Below are positions 53,601 through 63,291 of a stretch of 64,000 nucleotides of DNA, in pieces (the first letter of the stretch is position 1; the number at the start of each line of letters is the position of its first letter). A program made the position numbers and the translations under genes. The stretch covers positions 186,001 to 250,000 of the forward strand of contig NZ_BMPO01000008.1 of NCBI RefSeq assembly GCF_014647635.1, in the 5' to 3' direction. Source of the DNA: Pseudomonas matsuisoli. Its GTDB lineage: Bacteria; Pseudomonadota; Gammaproteobacteria; Pseudomonadales; Pseudomonadaceae. Below the pieces are notes generated by a model, which was given only the letters and a program-made list of their open reading frames with translations, had not been told where the DNA came from and did no database searches.

Positions 53601-54320
53601 ATGTTGTTGAACAAACAAACATCGCGAAGGAAGTTTCTGCTTTCTTCCTTGATCGCCTTGCCTGCGCTGGGCGTGACGATAAAAGGGCTGACCGCTGCGG
53701 CGGCGGCCGAAATGATTGCACCGAGCCTCGAGGGCTACAGCCCGACGTTCTTCAGCGCAGCGGAATGGGCCTTCATCACCGCAGCCTGCGACCGTTTCAT
53801 CCCAGCTAATGGCCGTGGCCCTGGCGCGTTGGAAACCAACGTTCCCGTGTTCATGGACCAACAGTTGGCCGGCGATTTGGGCAGCGAGATCTACCTCGAA
53901 GGGCCATTCGACCTGAAAGCGCCCGCTGAATTGGGCTACCAGATCCCCTACACGCCGCAGGAGATCTATCGCAACGGCATCAAGGCCGTCGACGCCTGGT
54001 GCAAACAGACGCACCGCGACACGTTCGCCGCCCTCGATGCCGCCACGCAGAACGACGTCTTGAAGAAGCTGCAAGCGAGCGAAGTGAACTTCGCCGAGTT
54101 CGGTGAAGAGGTACTCAAGGCCAAGGCGTTCTTCAACGAAGCCCTGGCCCTGGCCAAGCAGGGATACCTCGCCGACCCCATCTACGGCGGCAACAAGGGC
54201 ATGAAGGCCTGGATCGCCATCGGCTTCCCCGGCGCACGTGCCAGCTACCTGGAGTGGGTCGCGCAGCACAACGTCAAGTATCCACTCGGGCCGGTCAGCC
54301 TCAACGGCGACCGCGGCTGA
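53601..54320 (+). CDS. Gluconate 2-dehydrogenase subunit 3 family protein (small, Tat-exported)
   Basis: 239 residues. Twin-arginine signal SRRKFLLSSLIALPALG (R9-R10) directs it, probably with the bound FAD subunit, to the periplasm. The mature part is the Gluconate_2-dh3 domain (FFSAAEWAFITAACDRFIPA, then GPGALETNVPVFMDQQLAGD). It is the first gene of a three-gene operon with the GMC flavoprotein and cytochrome c. Known enzymes of this architecture oxidise gluconate, 2-ketogluconate, sorbitol or fructose; the substrate here is not fixed by sequence. Confidence 0.88.
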   Translation: MLLNKQTSRRKFLLSSLIALPALGVTIKGLTAAAAAEMIAPSLEGYSPTFFSAAEWAFITAACDRFIPANGRGPGALETNVPVFMDQQLAGDLGSEIYLEGPFDLKAPAELGYQIPYTPQEIYRNGIKAVDAWCKQTHRDTFAALDAATQNDVLKKLQASEVNFAEFGEEVLKAKAFFNEALALAKQGYLADPIYGGNKGMKAWIAIGFPGARASYLEWVAQHNVKYPLGPVSLNGDRG

Positions 54321-54356
54321 ACCCCATTCGCACGCGCAAAGCAGGCAAGGTTTCTT

Positions 54357-56126
54357 ATGGCAAACATTACCAATGACGAAGTCGACGTCGTCGTCGTCGG
54401 CCTGGGCTGGACGGGCTCGTTGATGAGCATCGAGCTGGCGCAAGCCGGTTTGAAAGTACGCGCCCTGGAACGTGGGGAAGATCGCAACAACGCCGACTTC
54501 GCCTATCCCAAGCCGGCCGATCAGTACGCTTACGGCGTCCGCAACAAGATCATGGTCACCCCTAAAGATGGCGCGCTGACCGTTCGCCACAACATGCACA
54601 GCACCGCGCTGCCGACCCGCAAATGGGGCGCGTTCGTGCCTGGTACCGGCGTGGGTGGCTCTGGTTTGCACTGGACTGGCGTGCTGATTCGCCCAACACC
54701 CACCGACATCAAGCTCAAGACCTACGCGGACCAGGCCTATAAGCCCGGCATTCTGCAAGAGGACATGCGGATCGGCGACTTCCCCTTCACCTGGGAAGAA
54801 ATGGAGCCGTACCTGGACAAGTTCGACAAGATCTGCGGACTGTCCGGCAACACGGGCAACCTTCGCGGCGAAATCCAGGAAGGCGGCGACCCGTTCGAAG
54901 GCCCGCGCTCCAATCCCTACCCGCTTCCGGCGCTGAAGGACACGCTCAACTGCTCCATGTTCGCCGAGGCGGCACGTAAGTTGGGTTATCACCCGTTCCC
55001 GAACCCGTCGGCGAACGTATCCCAAGCCTGGACCAACCCTTACGGCAACCAGATCGCCCCCTGCAATTACTGTGGCTACTGCAGCAAATACCCGTGCCTG
55101 AACTATTCCAAGGCCTCTCCGCAGACCGCGGTGATGGACGCCTTGAAACGCATGGACAACTTCGACTACCGGGTCAACGCCAACGTGTTGAAGGTCGAAC
55201 TGCACCCCGATGGCAAGACCGCCCGAGGCGTCACCTATGCGGATGCTGACGGCAACATCGTCTTCCAACCGGCGAAGATCGTAGTCCTGGCGGGCTTCCA
55301 GTTCGTCAACGTGCGCCTGATGCTGCTGTCGGGTATCGGCAAACCGTACGACCCGATCACCGAGACCGGCGTCGTCGGCCGTAATTACGCCTACCTCAGC
55401 AATGGCGGCACCACGCTGTTCTTCAAGGACAAGCATTTCAATCCGTTCGCCACTGCGGGCGCCACCGGCCAGATGTTCAACGACGTATCGCCCGGCAACT
55501 ATGACGGCCCTTCGCTCGGCTTCATCGGCGGCGCCAAGATCCACAGTTCGCAGGCCACCGGTACCCCCATCGGCACCGCGCTGCCCAAGGGCACACCGGA
55601 CTGGGGCCAGGGCTGGAAGGAAGGCATGCAGGACTGGTACGGCCACTCCATGAAGATCAGCATTTCCACCGGCTGCATGTCCTACCGCGGACACTATGTG
55701 GATCTGGACCCGACCTACAAGGACCCGTGGGGCCAGCCGTTGCTGCGCATCACGTTCGATTGGAAGGAAAACGAGCTGAAGCTGCAGCAATACCTGCGCA
55801 CGATCGTGAACAACATCGCCCAGGAGCTGAGCCCGGACAGCTACAGCGAAAGCTTCCTGTCGATGGACTCGCACTGGGACATCACCAAGTACGTGTCCAC
55901 CCACAACGTGGGCGGCGCCGTCATGGGCGAATCGCCGGAAACCAGCGCCTTGAACCGCTACCTGCAGAGCTGGGACGTGCACAACGTCTTCGTTCCCGGT
56001 GGCAACGCGTTCCCGCAGAACTTCCAGGCCAACCCGACCGCACTGATTGGCGCTATCACGCTGTTCTCGGCGCAAGCCATCAAGGAGCAGTACCTCAAGA
56101 ACCCCGGCCCGCTGGTGCAGGCGTAA
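54357..56126 (+). CDS. GMC-family flavoprotein dehydrogenase (gluconate 2-dehydrogenase large subunit type)
   Basis: 589 residues. FAD-binding VVVVGLGWTGSLMSIELAQ near residues 10-28, the GMC motif GTGVGGSGLHWTGVLIRP, a cysteine cluster (CNYCGYCSKYPC, about residues 236-247) that could hold an Fe-S cluster as in fructose dehydrogenase, and the C-terminal GGNAFPQNFQANPTA. No signal peptide, so export must ride on the Tat signal of the small subunit. It lies 36 bp after the small subunit gene and 11 bp before the cytochrome gene. Confidence 0.92.
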   Translation: MANITNDEVDVVVVGLGWTGSLMSIELAQAGLKVRALERGEDRNNADFAYPKPADQYAYGVRNKIMVTPKDGALTVRHNMHSTALPTRKWGAFVPGTGVGGSGLHWTGVLIRPTPTDIKLKTYADQAYKPGILQEDMRIGDFPFTWEEMEPYLDKFDKICGLSGNTGNLRGEIQEGGDPFEGPRSNPYPLPALKDTLNCSMFAEAARKLGYHPFPNPSANVSQAWTNPYGNQIAPCNYCGYCSKYPCLNYSKASPQTAVMDALKRMDNFDYRVNANVLKVELHPDGKTARGVTYADADGNIVFQPAKIVVLAGFQFVNVRLMLLSGIGKPYDPITETGVVGRNYAYLSNGGTTLFFKDKHFNPFATAGATGQMFNDVSPGNYDGPSLGFIGGAKIHSSQATGTPIGTALPKGTPDWGQGWKEGMQDWYGHSMKISISTGCMSYRGHYVDLDPTYKDPWGQPLLRITFDWKENELKLQQYLRTIVNNIAQELSPDSYSESFLSMDSHWDITKYVSTHNVGGAVMGESPETSALNRYLQSWDVHNVFVPGGNAFPQNFQANPTALIGAITLFSAQAIKEQYLKNPGPLVQA

Positions 56127-56137
56127 GGAGCAGGCAG

Positions 56138-57511
56138 ATGAGAAACAAATCCCGCTCCATTCTGCTCATCGTCGTTGTCATCGGCATCGTCTTGGCGTTG
56201 CTGGCCTGGGCGATCAGCCTGGTACTCAACCGCTCCGGCGATCCCGAGGCGAAGATGACGCAAGCCATCACCCCGGAACTCGTCAGCAAAGGTGAATACC
56301 TGGCGCGCGCCGGCGACTGCGTGGCCTGCCATACCCGTCGCGGCGGCAAGCCCTTCGCCGGTGGCCTGGGTATAGAGTCGCCCATCGGCACCCTCTATTC
56401 GACCAACATCACGCCGGACGAAAAGACCGGCATCGGTGGCTGGACGTATGGTGAGTTCGAGCGCGCCGTCCGCCGTGGCATCAACCACGATGGCAGTGCG
56501 TTGTATCCGGCCATGCCCTTCCCGTCCTACGCCCGCGTCACGGACGAAGACATGGAAGCGCTGTACGCGTACTTCATGCAGGGTGTCGCGCCGATCGAGC
56601 AGGCGAACCAGGTCAACGACGTTCCGTGGCCGCTGTCGATCCGCTGGCCACTGGCCTATTGGCGCACGTTCTTCTCGCCATCGCCCGAGTCGGCTGCTCA
56701 ATCGCTGGCCGCCGCGGCCGAGGCGTCCCATGAGCAGATCGCGCGCGGCGCTTATCTGGTTCAGGGCCTGGGCCACTGTGGCTCCTGCCATACACCTCGT
56801 GCGCTGACCATGCAGGAGAAAGGGCTGGACGAAAGCAGTGCGGCGTACCTCTCCGGTAGCGAGCTCAATGGCTGGGCAGTGCCTTCCATTCGCGGCATGG
56901 CGCATTGGTCGCAAGACGAGCTCGTCGACTACCTGGGCACGGGGCGTAACGCCAAGGCGTCGGTGGCCGGCGAGATGACGGACGTGATCGCCAACAGCAC
57001 GTCGCACATGTCCGACGAGGACCTGCATGCGATGGCGGCCTACTTGAAGTCGCTGTCCGCTGAACAGCCCTCCAAGGGCGGGTCCGAGCGCAGCGAAGCG
57101 ACGGCGAGCAAATTGACCGCCGCCACCGACCTGAGCCTGGGCGAACGTCTGTACTTGGACAACTGCAACGCCTGCCACTTCGTTTCCGGCAAAGGCGCGC
57201 CGCGCGTGTTCCCACAACTGGATGGGGCATCGGTGATCAATGCCGCTAATCCCACGGCGCTGATCCATGTGATTCTCGCCGGCGCCCAGACGCCCTCGAC
57301 GGCGCGCGCTCCGGCTGTCCTGCCGATGCCCGGCTTTGCCTACCGCATGAATGACGAAGAGGTTGCCGAACTGGCCACGTTCCTTCGCCAGGGCTGGTCC
57401 AACGACGCGGCAGCAGTAACGGCAGCGCAAGTGCACGATGTCCGCCAAAGCCTGGCCCACGGCCACGGCCAGGCAAAAACCACGATCGAGCCGTCCCAAG
57501 GGGAGCGGTAA
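56138..57511 (+). CDS. Tri-haem cytochrome c subunit of the membrane dehydrogenase
   Basis: 457 residues. N-terminal membrane helix (about 9-30), then three class I cytochrome c domains with CVACH (C61), CGSCH (C214) and CNACH (C343). It passes electrons from the GMC flavoprotein to ubiquinone in the inner membrane. ATG 56138 follows AAGGAG. It depends on the Ccm system encoded just upstream in the opposite direction. Confidence 0.93.
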   Translation: MRNKSRSILLIVVVIGIVLALLAWAISLVLNRSGDPEAKMTQAITPELVSKGEYLARAGDCVACHTRRGGKPFAGGLGIESPIGTLYSTNITPDEKTGIGGWTYGEFERAVRRGINHDGSALYPAMPFPSYARVTDEDMEALYAYFMQGVAPIEQANQVNDVPWPLSIRWPLAYWRTFFSPSPESAAQSLAAAAEASHEQIARGAYLVQGLGHCGSCHTPRALTMQEKGLDESSAAYLSGSELNGWAVPSIRGMAHWSQDELVDYLGTGRNAKASVAGEMTDVIANSTSHMSDEDLHAMAAYLKSLSAEQPSKGGSERSEATASKLTAATDLSLGERLYLDNCNACHFVSGKGAPRVFPQLDGASVINAANPTALIHVILAGAQTPSTARAPAVLPMPGFAYRMNDEEVAELATFLRQGWSNDAAAVTAAQVHDVRQSLAHGHGQAKTTIEPSQGER

Positions 57512-57566
57512 CAAGCAGGCCCTGGCCCAAAGGTCAGCCAGGGCCTTCGCATCGGGTTCCATCTCC

Positions 57567-57627
57567 TGTGGGAGCGGGCCGCGATAGGGTCACCGCCATC
57601 CCATCGCGGGCATGGCGCGCTCCCACA
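57567..57627. repeat. REP pair 'TGTGGGAGCGGGC' family after the dehydrogenase operon
   Basis: CTGTGGGAGCGGGCC and, inverted, GCGCGCTCCCACAA enclose CGATAGGG...CCATCGCGGGCATGG. It lies between convergent genes and may serve as terminator. Confidence 0.78.
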
Positions 57628-57679
57628 AACTGGAAAAAACAAACCTTGCACATTCAAGGGGCCGCAACACCCTCAAGGC

Positions 57680-58549
57680 TCACGCTGGAATTGCATCTGC
57701 CAGGCAATCCCTGAAGAGCCGGTGCGGTGGCGATTGGCGTGAGCCATAACGCGACACCAATACCAACTCCCGATGGAACGTCTGCTCGCCCAACCCAACA
57801 ATGGTGACCGCCGGATCGTTGTCCACCCACAGCCCCGCCAGGGGAATGAGCGACACACCCAAGCCGCTTTCGACCATTTTCACGATGGCATCTAATTCAT
57901 CCAGTTCGAGCACCTGATTCGGCTGTATCCGATGCTTGCGCAGAAATTGCGTGACCAGCCGCCCGCCGAATGAGCTGCGGTCATAACGGACAAAGGGGTT
58001 TTCCGCGAGCATGCTCAGCGGGTCTTTGATCGCTGCGTCCTTGGGCACAATCAACACGAAGGGTTCGCTACGTACCAGCTCGGCATCGAGTTCTTTCGGC
58101 AACGAAAAAGGTGGGCGAATGATGATCGCCAGATCGATCTCGCCACTGTCCACTTGATTGAGCAGGTTCAGCGAGACGCCGGGCACCAGTTTGGGTTCAA
58201 TCCCCGGAGATTGCTGGCGCAAACGCAGCAGAATCGACGGCATCAGGCAGGTCTGCACCGAGCCGATCGCGCCGATACGCAACTCGCCACGGTACTCCTC
58301 CAGCCGCTCGGGCGTTCCCATCGCGGCGAACAACGCCATGATCTGCTCTGCCAGCGGAATCGCCCGGACACCCGCCGCGTTCAGTGTCGCCGTCCGACCG
58401 GTGCGATCGAAAAGCACGATGCCAAGCGATTCTTCCAGGTTTTTTATCTGCGCGCTGACGGCGGACTGCGTCAAGCCAACTTGCTTGCCAGCGGCGGCGA
58501 ATGTCCCACAACGAACGACGGTGAGGAATGTTTTCAGTTCACGGATCAT
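57680..58549 (-). CDS. LysR-family transcriptional regulator
   Basis: 289 residues. HTH at residues 1-60 (MIRELKTFLTVVRCGTFAAA, then LTQSAVSAQIKNLEESLG), effector domain with IDLAIIIRPPF and VESGLGVSLIPLAG. It is divergent from a VOC-domain protein gene (107 bp), the usual arrangement for a regulator and its target. It could also act on the pxp cluster beyond. Confidence 0.9.
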   Translation of the reverse strand: MIRELKTFLTVVRCGTFAAAGKQVGLTQSAVSAQIKNLEESLGIVLFDRTGRTATLNAAGVRAIPLAEQIMALFAAMGTPERLEEYRGELRIGAIGSVQTCLMPSILLRLRQQSPGIEPKLVPGVSLNLLNQVDSGEIDLAIIIRPPFSLPKELDAELVRSEPFVLIVPKDAAIKDPLSMLAENPFVRYDRSSFGGRLVTQFLRKHRIQPNQVLELDELDAIVKMVESGLGVSLIPLAGLWVDNDPAVTIVGLGEQTFHRELVLVSRYGSRQSPPHRLFRDCLADAIPA

Positions 58550-58656
58550 GGCTAGTCATTGATCGAAATTATTTGAGCTCGAAACAAAACATATTTGCTT
58601 TTCCACACAATGTACATGGGTGAATAATCGCCACAGAAAAACACCGAACCAGCAGG

Positions 58657-59091
58657 ATGACCGCCGTGAGCCTTTCTCCTTTCCACCTCGCTATTCCCGT
58701 TTATGACTTGCCGGCCGCACGCACCTTCTACGGTGACGTGTTCGGTCTCGCCGAAGGCCGCTCTTCCGATCATTGGGTCGACTTCGACTTCTACGGGCAC
58801 CAGCTCGTGATCCACGAGCATCCGAAGACCGCTTCGCAAGAGTCCGCACATACCAATGCTGTCGATGGCCATAACGTGCCGGTGCCGCATTTCGGCATCA
58901 TCCTGCACTGGGATGAGTGGGAAGCGCTGGCGGATCGCCTGAAAGCCCGTGAAACCCAGTTCGTGATCGAGCCCTACGTTCGCTTCAAGGGCCAGGTTGG
59001 CGAGCAAGCCACCATGTTCCTGTTCGATCCATGCGGCAACGCACTGGAGTTCAAGGCGTTCAAGGACATGAGTCAGCTGTTCGCCAAGTAA
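58657..59091 (+). CDS. VOC-family (glyoxalase/dioxygenase-fold) protein
   Basis: 144 residues. Paired beta-alpha-beta modules begin [20 protein letters not shown] and [18 protein letters not shown]; likely metal ligands are H10 (FHLAI), H77-region (PHFG) and the Glu in [11 protein letters not shown] proteins include lyases, isomerases and resistance proteins, so the reaction is open. The ATG at 58657 is taken as start. It is divergent from the LysR gene and may be its target. Confidence 0.87.
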   Translation: MTAVSLSPFHLAIPVYDLPAARTFYGDVFGLAEGRSSDHWVDFDFYGHQLVIHEHPKTASQESAHTNAVDGHNVPVPHFGIILHWDEWEALADRLKARETQFVIEPYVRFKGQVGEQATMFLFDPCGNALEFKAFKDMSQLFAK

Positions 59092-59177
59092 GACCCTCAT
59101 CACGACCGCCAGCTCGAAAAATGGCGGCGTTAAAAGCTTTGCGGTGTCTGGCCCGTGCATTTCAGCCTCTCTGAAGA

Positions 59178-59199
59178 AAAATTGATTTCGATCGATTTT
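59178..59199. promoter_or_regulatory. Operator-like inverted repeat upstream of pxpB
   Basis: AAAATTGAT-TTCG-ATCGATTTT: 9 bp arms with one mismatch, 70 bp before the pxpB start, in an otherwise GC-rich region. Confidence 0.5.
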
Positions 59200-59268
59200 C
59201 TTTATCTGTGGCTGCGTCCGCCCGGGCGGACCTGACCGTCGAGCGCTTCATTTCATCTGCCGAAGACA

Positions 59269-60051
59269 ATGAAGACGCCCATGGGCCAGCCATTAGCCAT
59301 TGAATCCCTCGTTAACGTCCCTTCCCCAGATGCGTGGCGGATCGTCCCCTCGGGCGATACCTGCCTGATCATCCAGGTGGCAGAGACCTTCAGCCTCGAC
59401 GCCAATCGCCGCGCCGCCGCGATTGCGCGCCAGATCGAAGCACGCCGCGCACAAGGCGTGCTTGTCGGAATCACCGATGTCGTCCCCGGCATGATCTCGG
59501 TTGGCGTCCACTACTGGCCAGACGCTGTTCCGAGCACGAGCGGCGAACTCCCGTATCGCAGCCTGACCCGCCAACTGGACGAGGTACTGCGCACTAGCAG
59601 CAGCGATACCGCCATCGGCGCCGCGCGGGAGATCGATATCCCGGTTTGCTACGGCGGCGAATTCGGCCCCGATCTCGACGAGGTCGCTCAGGCCTGCGGG
59701 CTGACGCCGAACGAAGTCATCGCTGGGCATACGGCCTCACCCGTGGATGTCCTGATGCTCGGCTTCGCACCGGGTCATGCCTATATCGGCGAATTCGCCT
59801 CGTCGCTGACGATCCCGCGCCGCAGCACACCGCGTACGCGAGTCGCCAAAGGCAGCATCGGCCTGGCGAATCGTCAGAGCGTGATCTACCCCACGGATCT
59901 TCCCGGCGGCTGGAACCTCATTGGCCGCACGCCCTTGAGCGTGTTCGATCTGGCCGACACTTCTCCTTGCTTGCTGCAGGCGGGTGATCGCGTGCGCTTC
60001 GTGGAGATCACCCCGGATGAATTCCAGGCATTGACGGGGCAGCCAACATGA
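59269..60051 (+). CDS. pxpB: 5-oxoprolinase subunit PxpB
   Basis: 260 residues, KipI/allophanate-hydrolase subunit 1 type: VPCYGG-like IPVCYGGEFGPDLDEVA, LGFAPGHAYIGE and LPGGWNLIGRTP are the cyclophilin-like family blocks. PxpA, B and C together hydrolyse 5-oxoproline (pyroglutamate) to glutamate with ATP. ATG 59281 is an alternative start. Its stop overlaps pxpC (ATGA). Confidence 0.93.
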   Translation: MKTPMGQPLAIESLVNVPSPDAWRIVPSGDTCLIIQVAETFSLDANRRAAAIARQIEARRAQGVLVGITDVVPGMISVGVHYWPDAVPSTSGELPYRSLTRQLDEVLRTSSSDTAIGAAREIDIPVCYGGEFGPDLDEVAQACGLTPNEVIAGHTASPVDVLMLGFAPGHAYIGEFASSLTIPRRSTPRTRVAKGSIGLANRQSVIYPTDLPGGWNLIGRTPLSVFDLADTSPCLLQAGDRVRFVEITPDEFQALTGQPT

Positions 60052-60992
60052 CTCTTCGCGTACTCAAACCAGGGCTCGCTTGCACGTTCCAAGACCTGGG
60101 ACGAAGCGGCTATCAGCACCTGGGCGTCCCCGTGAACGGTGCGATGGACGCTGACGCGCACCGGCTGGCCAACGCCCTGGTCGGCAACACGCCGGATCGG
60201 GCGACGCTCGAAATCACCTTGCAAGGGCCGGAACTGGTTTTCCAGGTCGGCGCCGTGATCGCAATAGCCGGCGCCGACCTGGGCGCGACACTCGATGGCG
60301 AACCGCTACGGCCATTGCGGGCCGCCCGCGTACGTCCCGGCGCCGTGCTCGCCTTCGGCAAACGGATCAACGGGGCGCGCGCCTACCTGGCTGTGCGCGG
60401 CGGTTACGTATTGAATGACACGCTGGGCAGTGCGAGCACCTATTCACGCGGAGCCTACGGTGGTTTCGCCGGGCGCCCGATTCGCCGCGATGACGTGATC
60501 GGCATTGCCTCCGGTTTCGCGAACCCGCCCCGTGTGATGTTGCCACGCGATACAGCTCCACATGCCGCGGATGACGCGCCTATCCGGGTCGTCGCGGGGC
60601 GCGAGTGGGCGCTGTTCGATACGGCCTCGCAAGCGCATTTCCTATCCACGCCCTACCGCATCGAGAACGAATCGGAGCGCATGGGTTATCGGCTGAGCGG
60701 CGAGAAAATCATGCTGCAAGCCCCCGCCGACATGCTCTCCGAGGCTGTTGGTTTCGGCACCATTCAGGTTCCGCCCAGCGGTCAGCCCATCATTCTCATG
60801 GCCGACCGGCAAACCACGGGCGGCTACCCAAAGATCGCCCATGTAATTTCCGTCGACCTGCCGCGCCTTGCCCAGAAGCTGCCGGGCGAGGACATCCACT
60901 TCGCATTGGTCGATCTGGACCAGGCCCAGGCGCTGAGCCTTGCCCATAGCGCGCGCTTCGCCCAGCTGGAGGACGCTCATGGCCCACATTGA
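60048..60992 (+). CDS. pxpC: 5-oxoprolinase subunit PxpC
   Basis: 314 residues, KipA/carboxyltransferase-like subunit: KPGLACTFQDLGRSGYQHLG near the start, GVPVNGAMDADAHRLANALVG, and the C-terminal QTTGGYPKIAHVIS. It forms the ATP-dependent part of the complex with PxpB. It overlaps pxpB by 4 bp and pxpA by 14 bp, so the three are co-translated. Confidence 0.93.
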   Translation: MTLRVLKPGLACTFQDLGRSGYQHLGVPVNGAMDADAHRLANALVGNTPDRATLEITLQGPELVFQVGAVIAIAGADLGATLDGEPLRPLRAARVRPGAVLAFGKRINGARAYLAVRGGYVLNDTLGSASTYSRGAYGGFAGRPIRRDDVIGIASGFANPPRVMLPRDTAPHAADDAPIRVVAGREWALFDTASQAHFLSTPYRIENESERMGYRLSGEKIMLQAPADMLSEAVGFGTIQVPPSGQPIILMADRQTTGGYPKIAHVISVDLPRLAQKLPGEDIHFALVDLDQAQALSLAHSARFAQLEDAHGPH

Positions 60993-61749
60993 TTTCAACA
61001 GCGACCTGGGTGAGAGCTTCGGCCTCTATTCGGTCGGAAGTGATGCCGAGATTTTGCCGCACATTACCTCGGCGAACATCGCCTGTGGCTTCCACGCAGG
61101 CGACGCGCCGACTATGCGCAAGACGGTCGCCAGAGCCAAAGCGCTGGGCGTTGAAGTCGGCGCCCATCCGGGCCTGCCAGACCTGCAAGGCTTCGGCCGG
61201 CGCGAGATGAAGCTTTCTCCAGACGAAGCGTACGAGTTCGTCGTCTATCAGATCGGCGCACTGTTGGGCTTCACCTCCGCTGCGGGGATTTCGCTGAATC
61301 ACGTCAAACCCCACGGCGCGCTCTACAACATGGCCGCAGTCGACGCGACGCTTGCCGACGCGATTTGCCAGGCGGTGAAGGATGTCGACGCCTCGCTGGT
61401 TCTCTTCGGTCTCGCGAACAGCGAACTCACCCGAGCCGGCGAAGCGCTGGGCTTGAAGGTCGCCCATGAAGTATTCGCGGACCGTTCCTACCAAGCGGAC
61501 GGCACATTGACACGCAGGGGCACCCCCGGCGCGATGATTGATGACCCAGTAATCGCCACCGAACAGATCCTGACGATGCTGAGCGAGGGCAAGGTTCGTA
61601 GCCAGCGGGGCACCTGGGTGCCCGTACGCCCAGACACGGTCTGCATCCATGGCGATCAGCCCGGCGCACCGGCCTTCGCGAAAGCGATTCGCCAGGCCCT
61701 GGAAAAAGAAGGCGTCACCGTCAAAGCCCCATTACTCAACCACGCATAA
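60979..61749 (+). CDS. pxpA: 5-oxoprolinase subunit PxpA (LamB/YcsF family)
   Basis: 256 residues. Family blocks: DFNSDLGESFG, ITSANIACGFHAGDAPTM, GAHPGLPDLQGFGRR, LNHVKPHGALYN and DRSYQADGTLTRR, all as in PxpA. The ATG at 60979 follows GGAGGA; the frame further upstream is inside pxpC. Confidence 0.95.
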   Translation: MAHIDFNSDLGESFGLYSVGSDAEILPHITSANIACGFHAGDAPTMRKTVARAKALGVEVGAHPGLPDLQGFGRREMKLSPDEAYEFVVYQIGALLGFTSAAGISLNHVKPHGALYNMAAVDATLADAICQAVKDVDASLVLFGLANSELTRAGEALGLKVAHEVFADRSYQADGTLTRRGTPGAMIDDPVIATEQILTMLSEGKVRSQRGTWVPVRPDTVCIHGDQPGAPAFAKAIRQALEKEGVTVKAPLLNHA

Positions 61750-61965
61750 CGCAGACCACCTCATAAAAAACCACTGCGTCGTACCCCGAGCAACTCGTCG
61801 AACACCCGCTGGAAACGGGCCGACACCTTTTAAAACTGCCGAGATTCACCAAGCCAAAAACAAGAGGGCCGGACTCGCGCGGCATTGCCGCTGCAATACG
61901 GACGACAAGAAACAGCCAGCTCGACTGGCCAACACTGCCTCCATAAATCGACATAAAGGTGAGAT

Positions 61966-63291
61966 ATGTCTCGCGTGCTTAGCCCTGAATATGCGGCAAC
62001 GGCTTCGGCTGCTCCGGAAAAAGCGTCATCGGTCGCCAAACGCGCCGCCACCGCCTCCGCCACCGGCACGGCGGTGGAGTACTACGAGTTCGGTGTGTAC
62101 GGCTATATGGCCGTGATCATCGGTCCGCTGTTCTTTCCCGGCGACAACCCGACCGCCTCGCTGCTCGCCGCGCTGGCGGTCTTCGGCAGCTCCTTTCTCA
62201 TCCGGCCGCTGGGCGGCGTATTGCTCGGCCGGCTCGGTGACAAGATCGGGCGCCGCAAGGTACTTCTAACAACCGTTATCGGCATGGGCATAGCGACCGC
62301 CGGAATGGGGTTGCTCCCGACCACAGCACAAGTCGGCATGCTCGCGCCAATGCTGCTCGTTCTAATGCGCCTTACCCAGGGCTTCTTCGCAGGTGCGGAA
62401 GTCATCGGTGCAGCAGCGTTCGTTGCCGAGTCCTCTCCGACCGGACGCCGTGGCTTCTTCGGTGCGTTTACGCCGGTCGGCGTCGCGCTGGGCGGCGCCA
62501 CGGCAGCGATCGTCTGTGCGATTACCACCGGCGTGCTGACGGATGACCAACTGCGTGAATGGGGCTGGCGCATTCCATTCCTGCTGTCCATTCCGCTGGT
62601 GCTGATCTCCTGCAAGATGCGTCACAACGTCGAGGAAACGCCGGAATTCAAGGCGTTCCTCGAGAAAGAGCAGCCGCCCAAAGCGCCCATCAAGGAAGTG
62701 CTGAGCACGCAACTGGGTTCCGTTGGCCGCGTCATCCTGCTGACCTTCGGCCAGAATGCGGGCTACTGGATCGGCCTGGTGTTCATGAACATCTACCTCA
62801 CCACTTATCTGGGCTTCGACAAGTCCAAGGTGTTCTGGGTGATCGCCTGTATCAGCCTGTGCATGGCAGCGATGATGCCGTTCTGGGGCGGCCTGTCGGA
62901 CCGCCTGGGCCGCCGCAAGGTGCTGACCATCGGCTTCATCGGTTACATCGCCTTGGTCCTGCCGATGATGATGGTCATGGGCACGGGTTCGCTGTGGGTC
63001 GCCGCAATCGCCATGTTCATCGCGACGCTACCGATGCCCATCATTCAGTCCGTGGGTTATCCAACCTACGCCGAGCAGTTCCCGACTCGCGTGCGCTACA
63101 CCGCGATGGCGATCAGCATCAACATTGGCGCGATCCTCGGCGGCGGCATCACGCCCTACATCGTCACGTCGATCATTGCCAAGACTGGCAACCTCCTGAC
63201 GCCAGGCTTCTTCATGGCCGGCGCGGCGTTCTGCGCCCTGCTCTCGCTGTTGGCCCTGCGTGAAACCGCCCACGAGAACCTGGCCCGATGA
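61966..63291 (+). CDS. MFS transporter of the metabolite:H+ symporter type, probably for 5-oxoproline
   Basis: 441 residues, 12 membrane segments. The MHS signature is VEYYEFGVYGYMAVIIGP in helix 1 and LGRLGDKIGRRKVLL in loop 2-3, repeated as LSDRLGRRKVL in loop 8-9. It follows pxpA by 216 bp and is coupled to the DUF1445 gene by an ATGA overlap. The substrate is inferred from the company: pyroglutamate or a related acid. Confidence 0.87.
   Translation: MSRVLSPEYAATASAAPEKASSVAKRAATASATGTAVEYYEFGVYGYMAVIIGPLFFPGDNPTASLLAALAVFGSSFLIRPLGGVLLGRLGDKIGRRKVLLTTVIGMGIATAGMGLLPTTAQVGMLAPMLLVLMRLTQGFFAGAEVIGAAAFVAESSPTGRRGFFGAFTPVGVALGGATAAIVCAITTGVLTDDQLREWGWRIPFLLSIPLVLISCKMRHNVEETPEFKAFLEKEQPPKAPIKEVLSTQLGSVGRVILLTFGQNAGYWIGLVFMNIYLTTYLGFDKSKVFWVIACISLCMAAMMPFWGGLSDRLGRRKVLTIGFIGYIALVLPMMMVMGTGSLWVAAIAMFIATLPMPIIQSVGYPTYAEQFPTRVRYTAMAISINIGAILGGGITPYIVTSIIAKTGNLLTPGFFMAGAAFCALLSLLALRETAHENLAR

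Noticed and set aside
53559-56075. 838-codon open frame on the minus strand
   Set aside because: It is exactly antisense to the small subunit and GMC dehydrogenase genes; long antisense frames are expected with high G+C codon use, and the translation is Arg/Val/His-rich without a family.
55958-57562. 534-codon open frame on the minus strand
   Set aside because: Antisense to the cytochrome c gene, whose three haem motifs establish the real frame.
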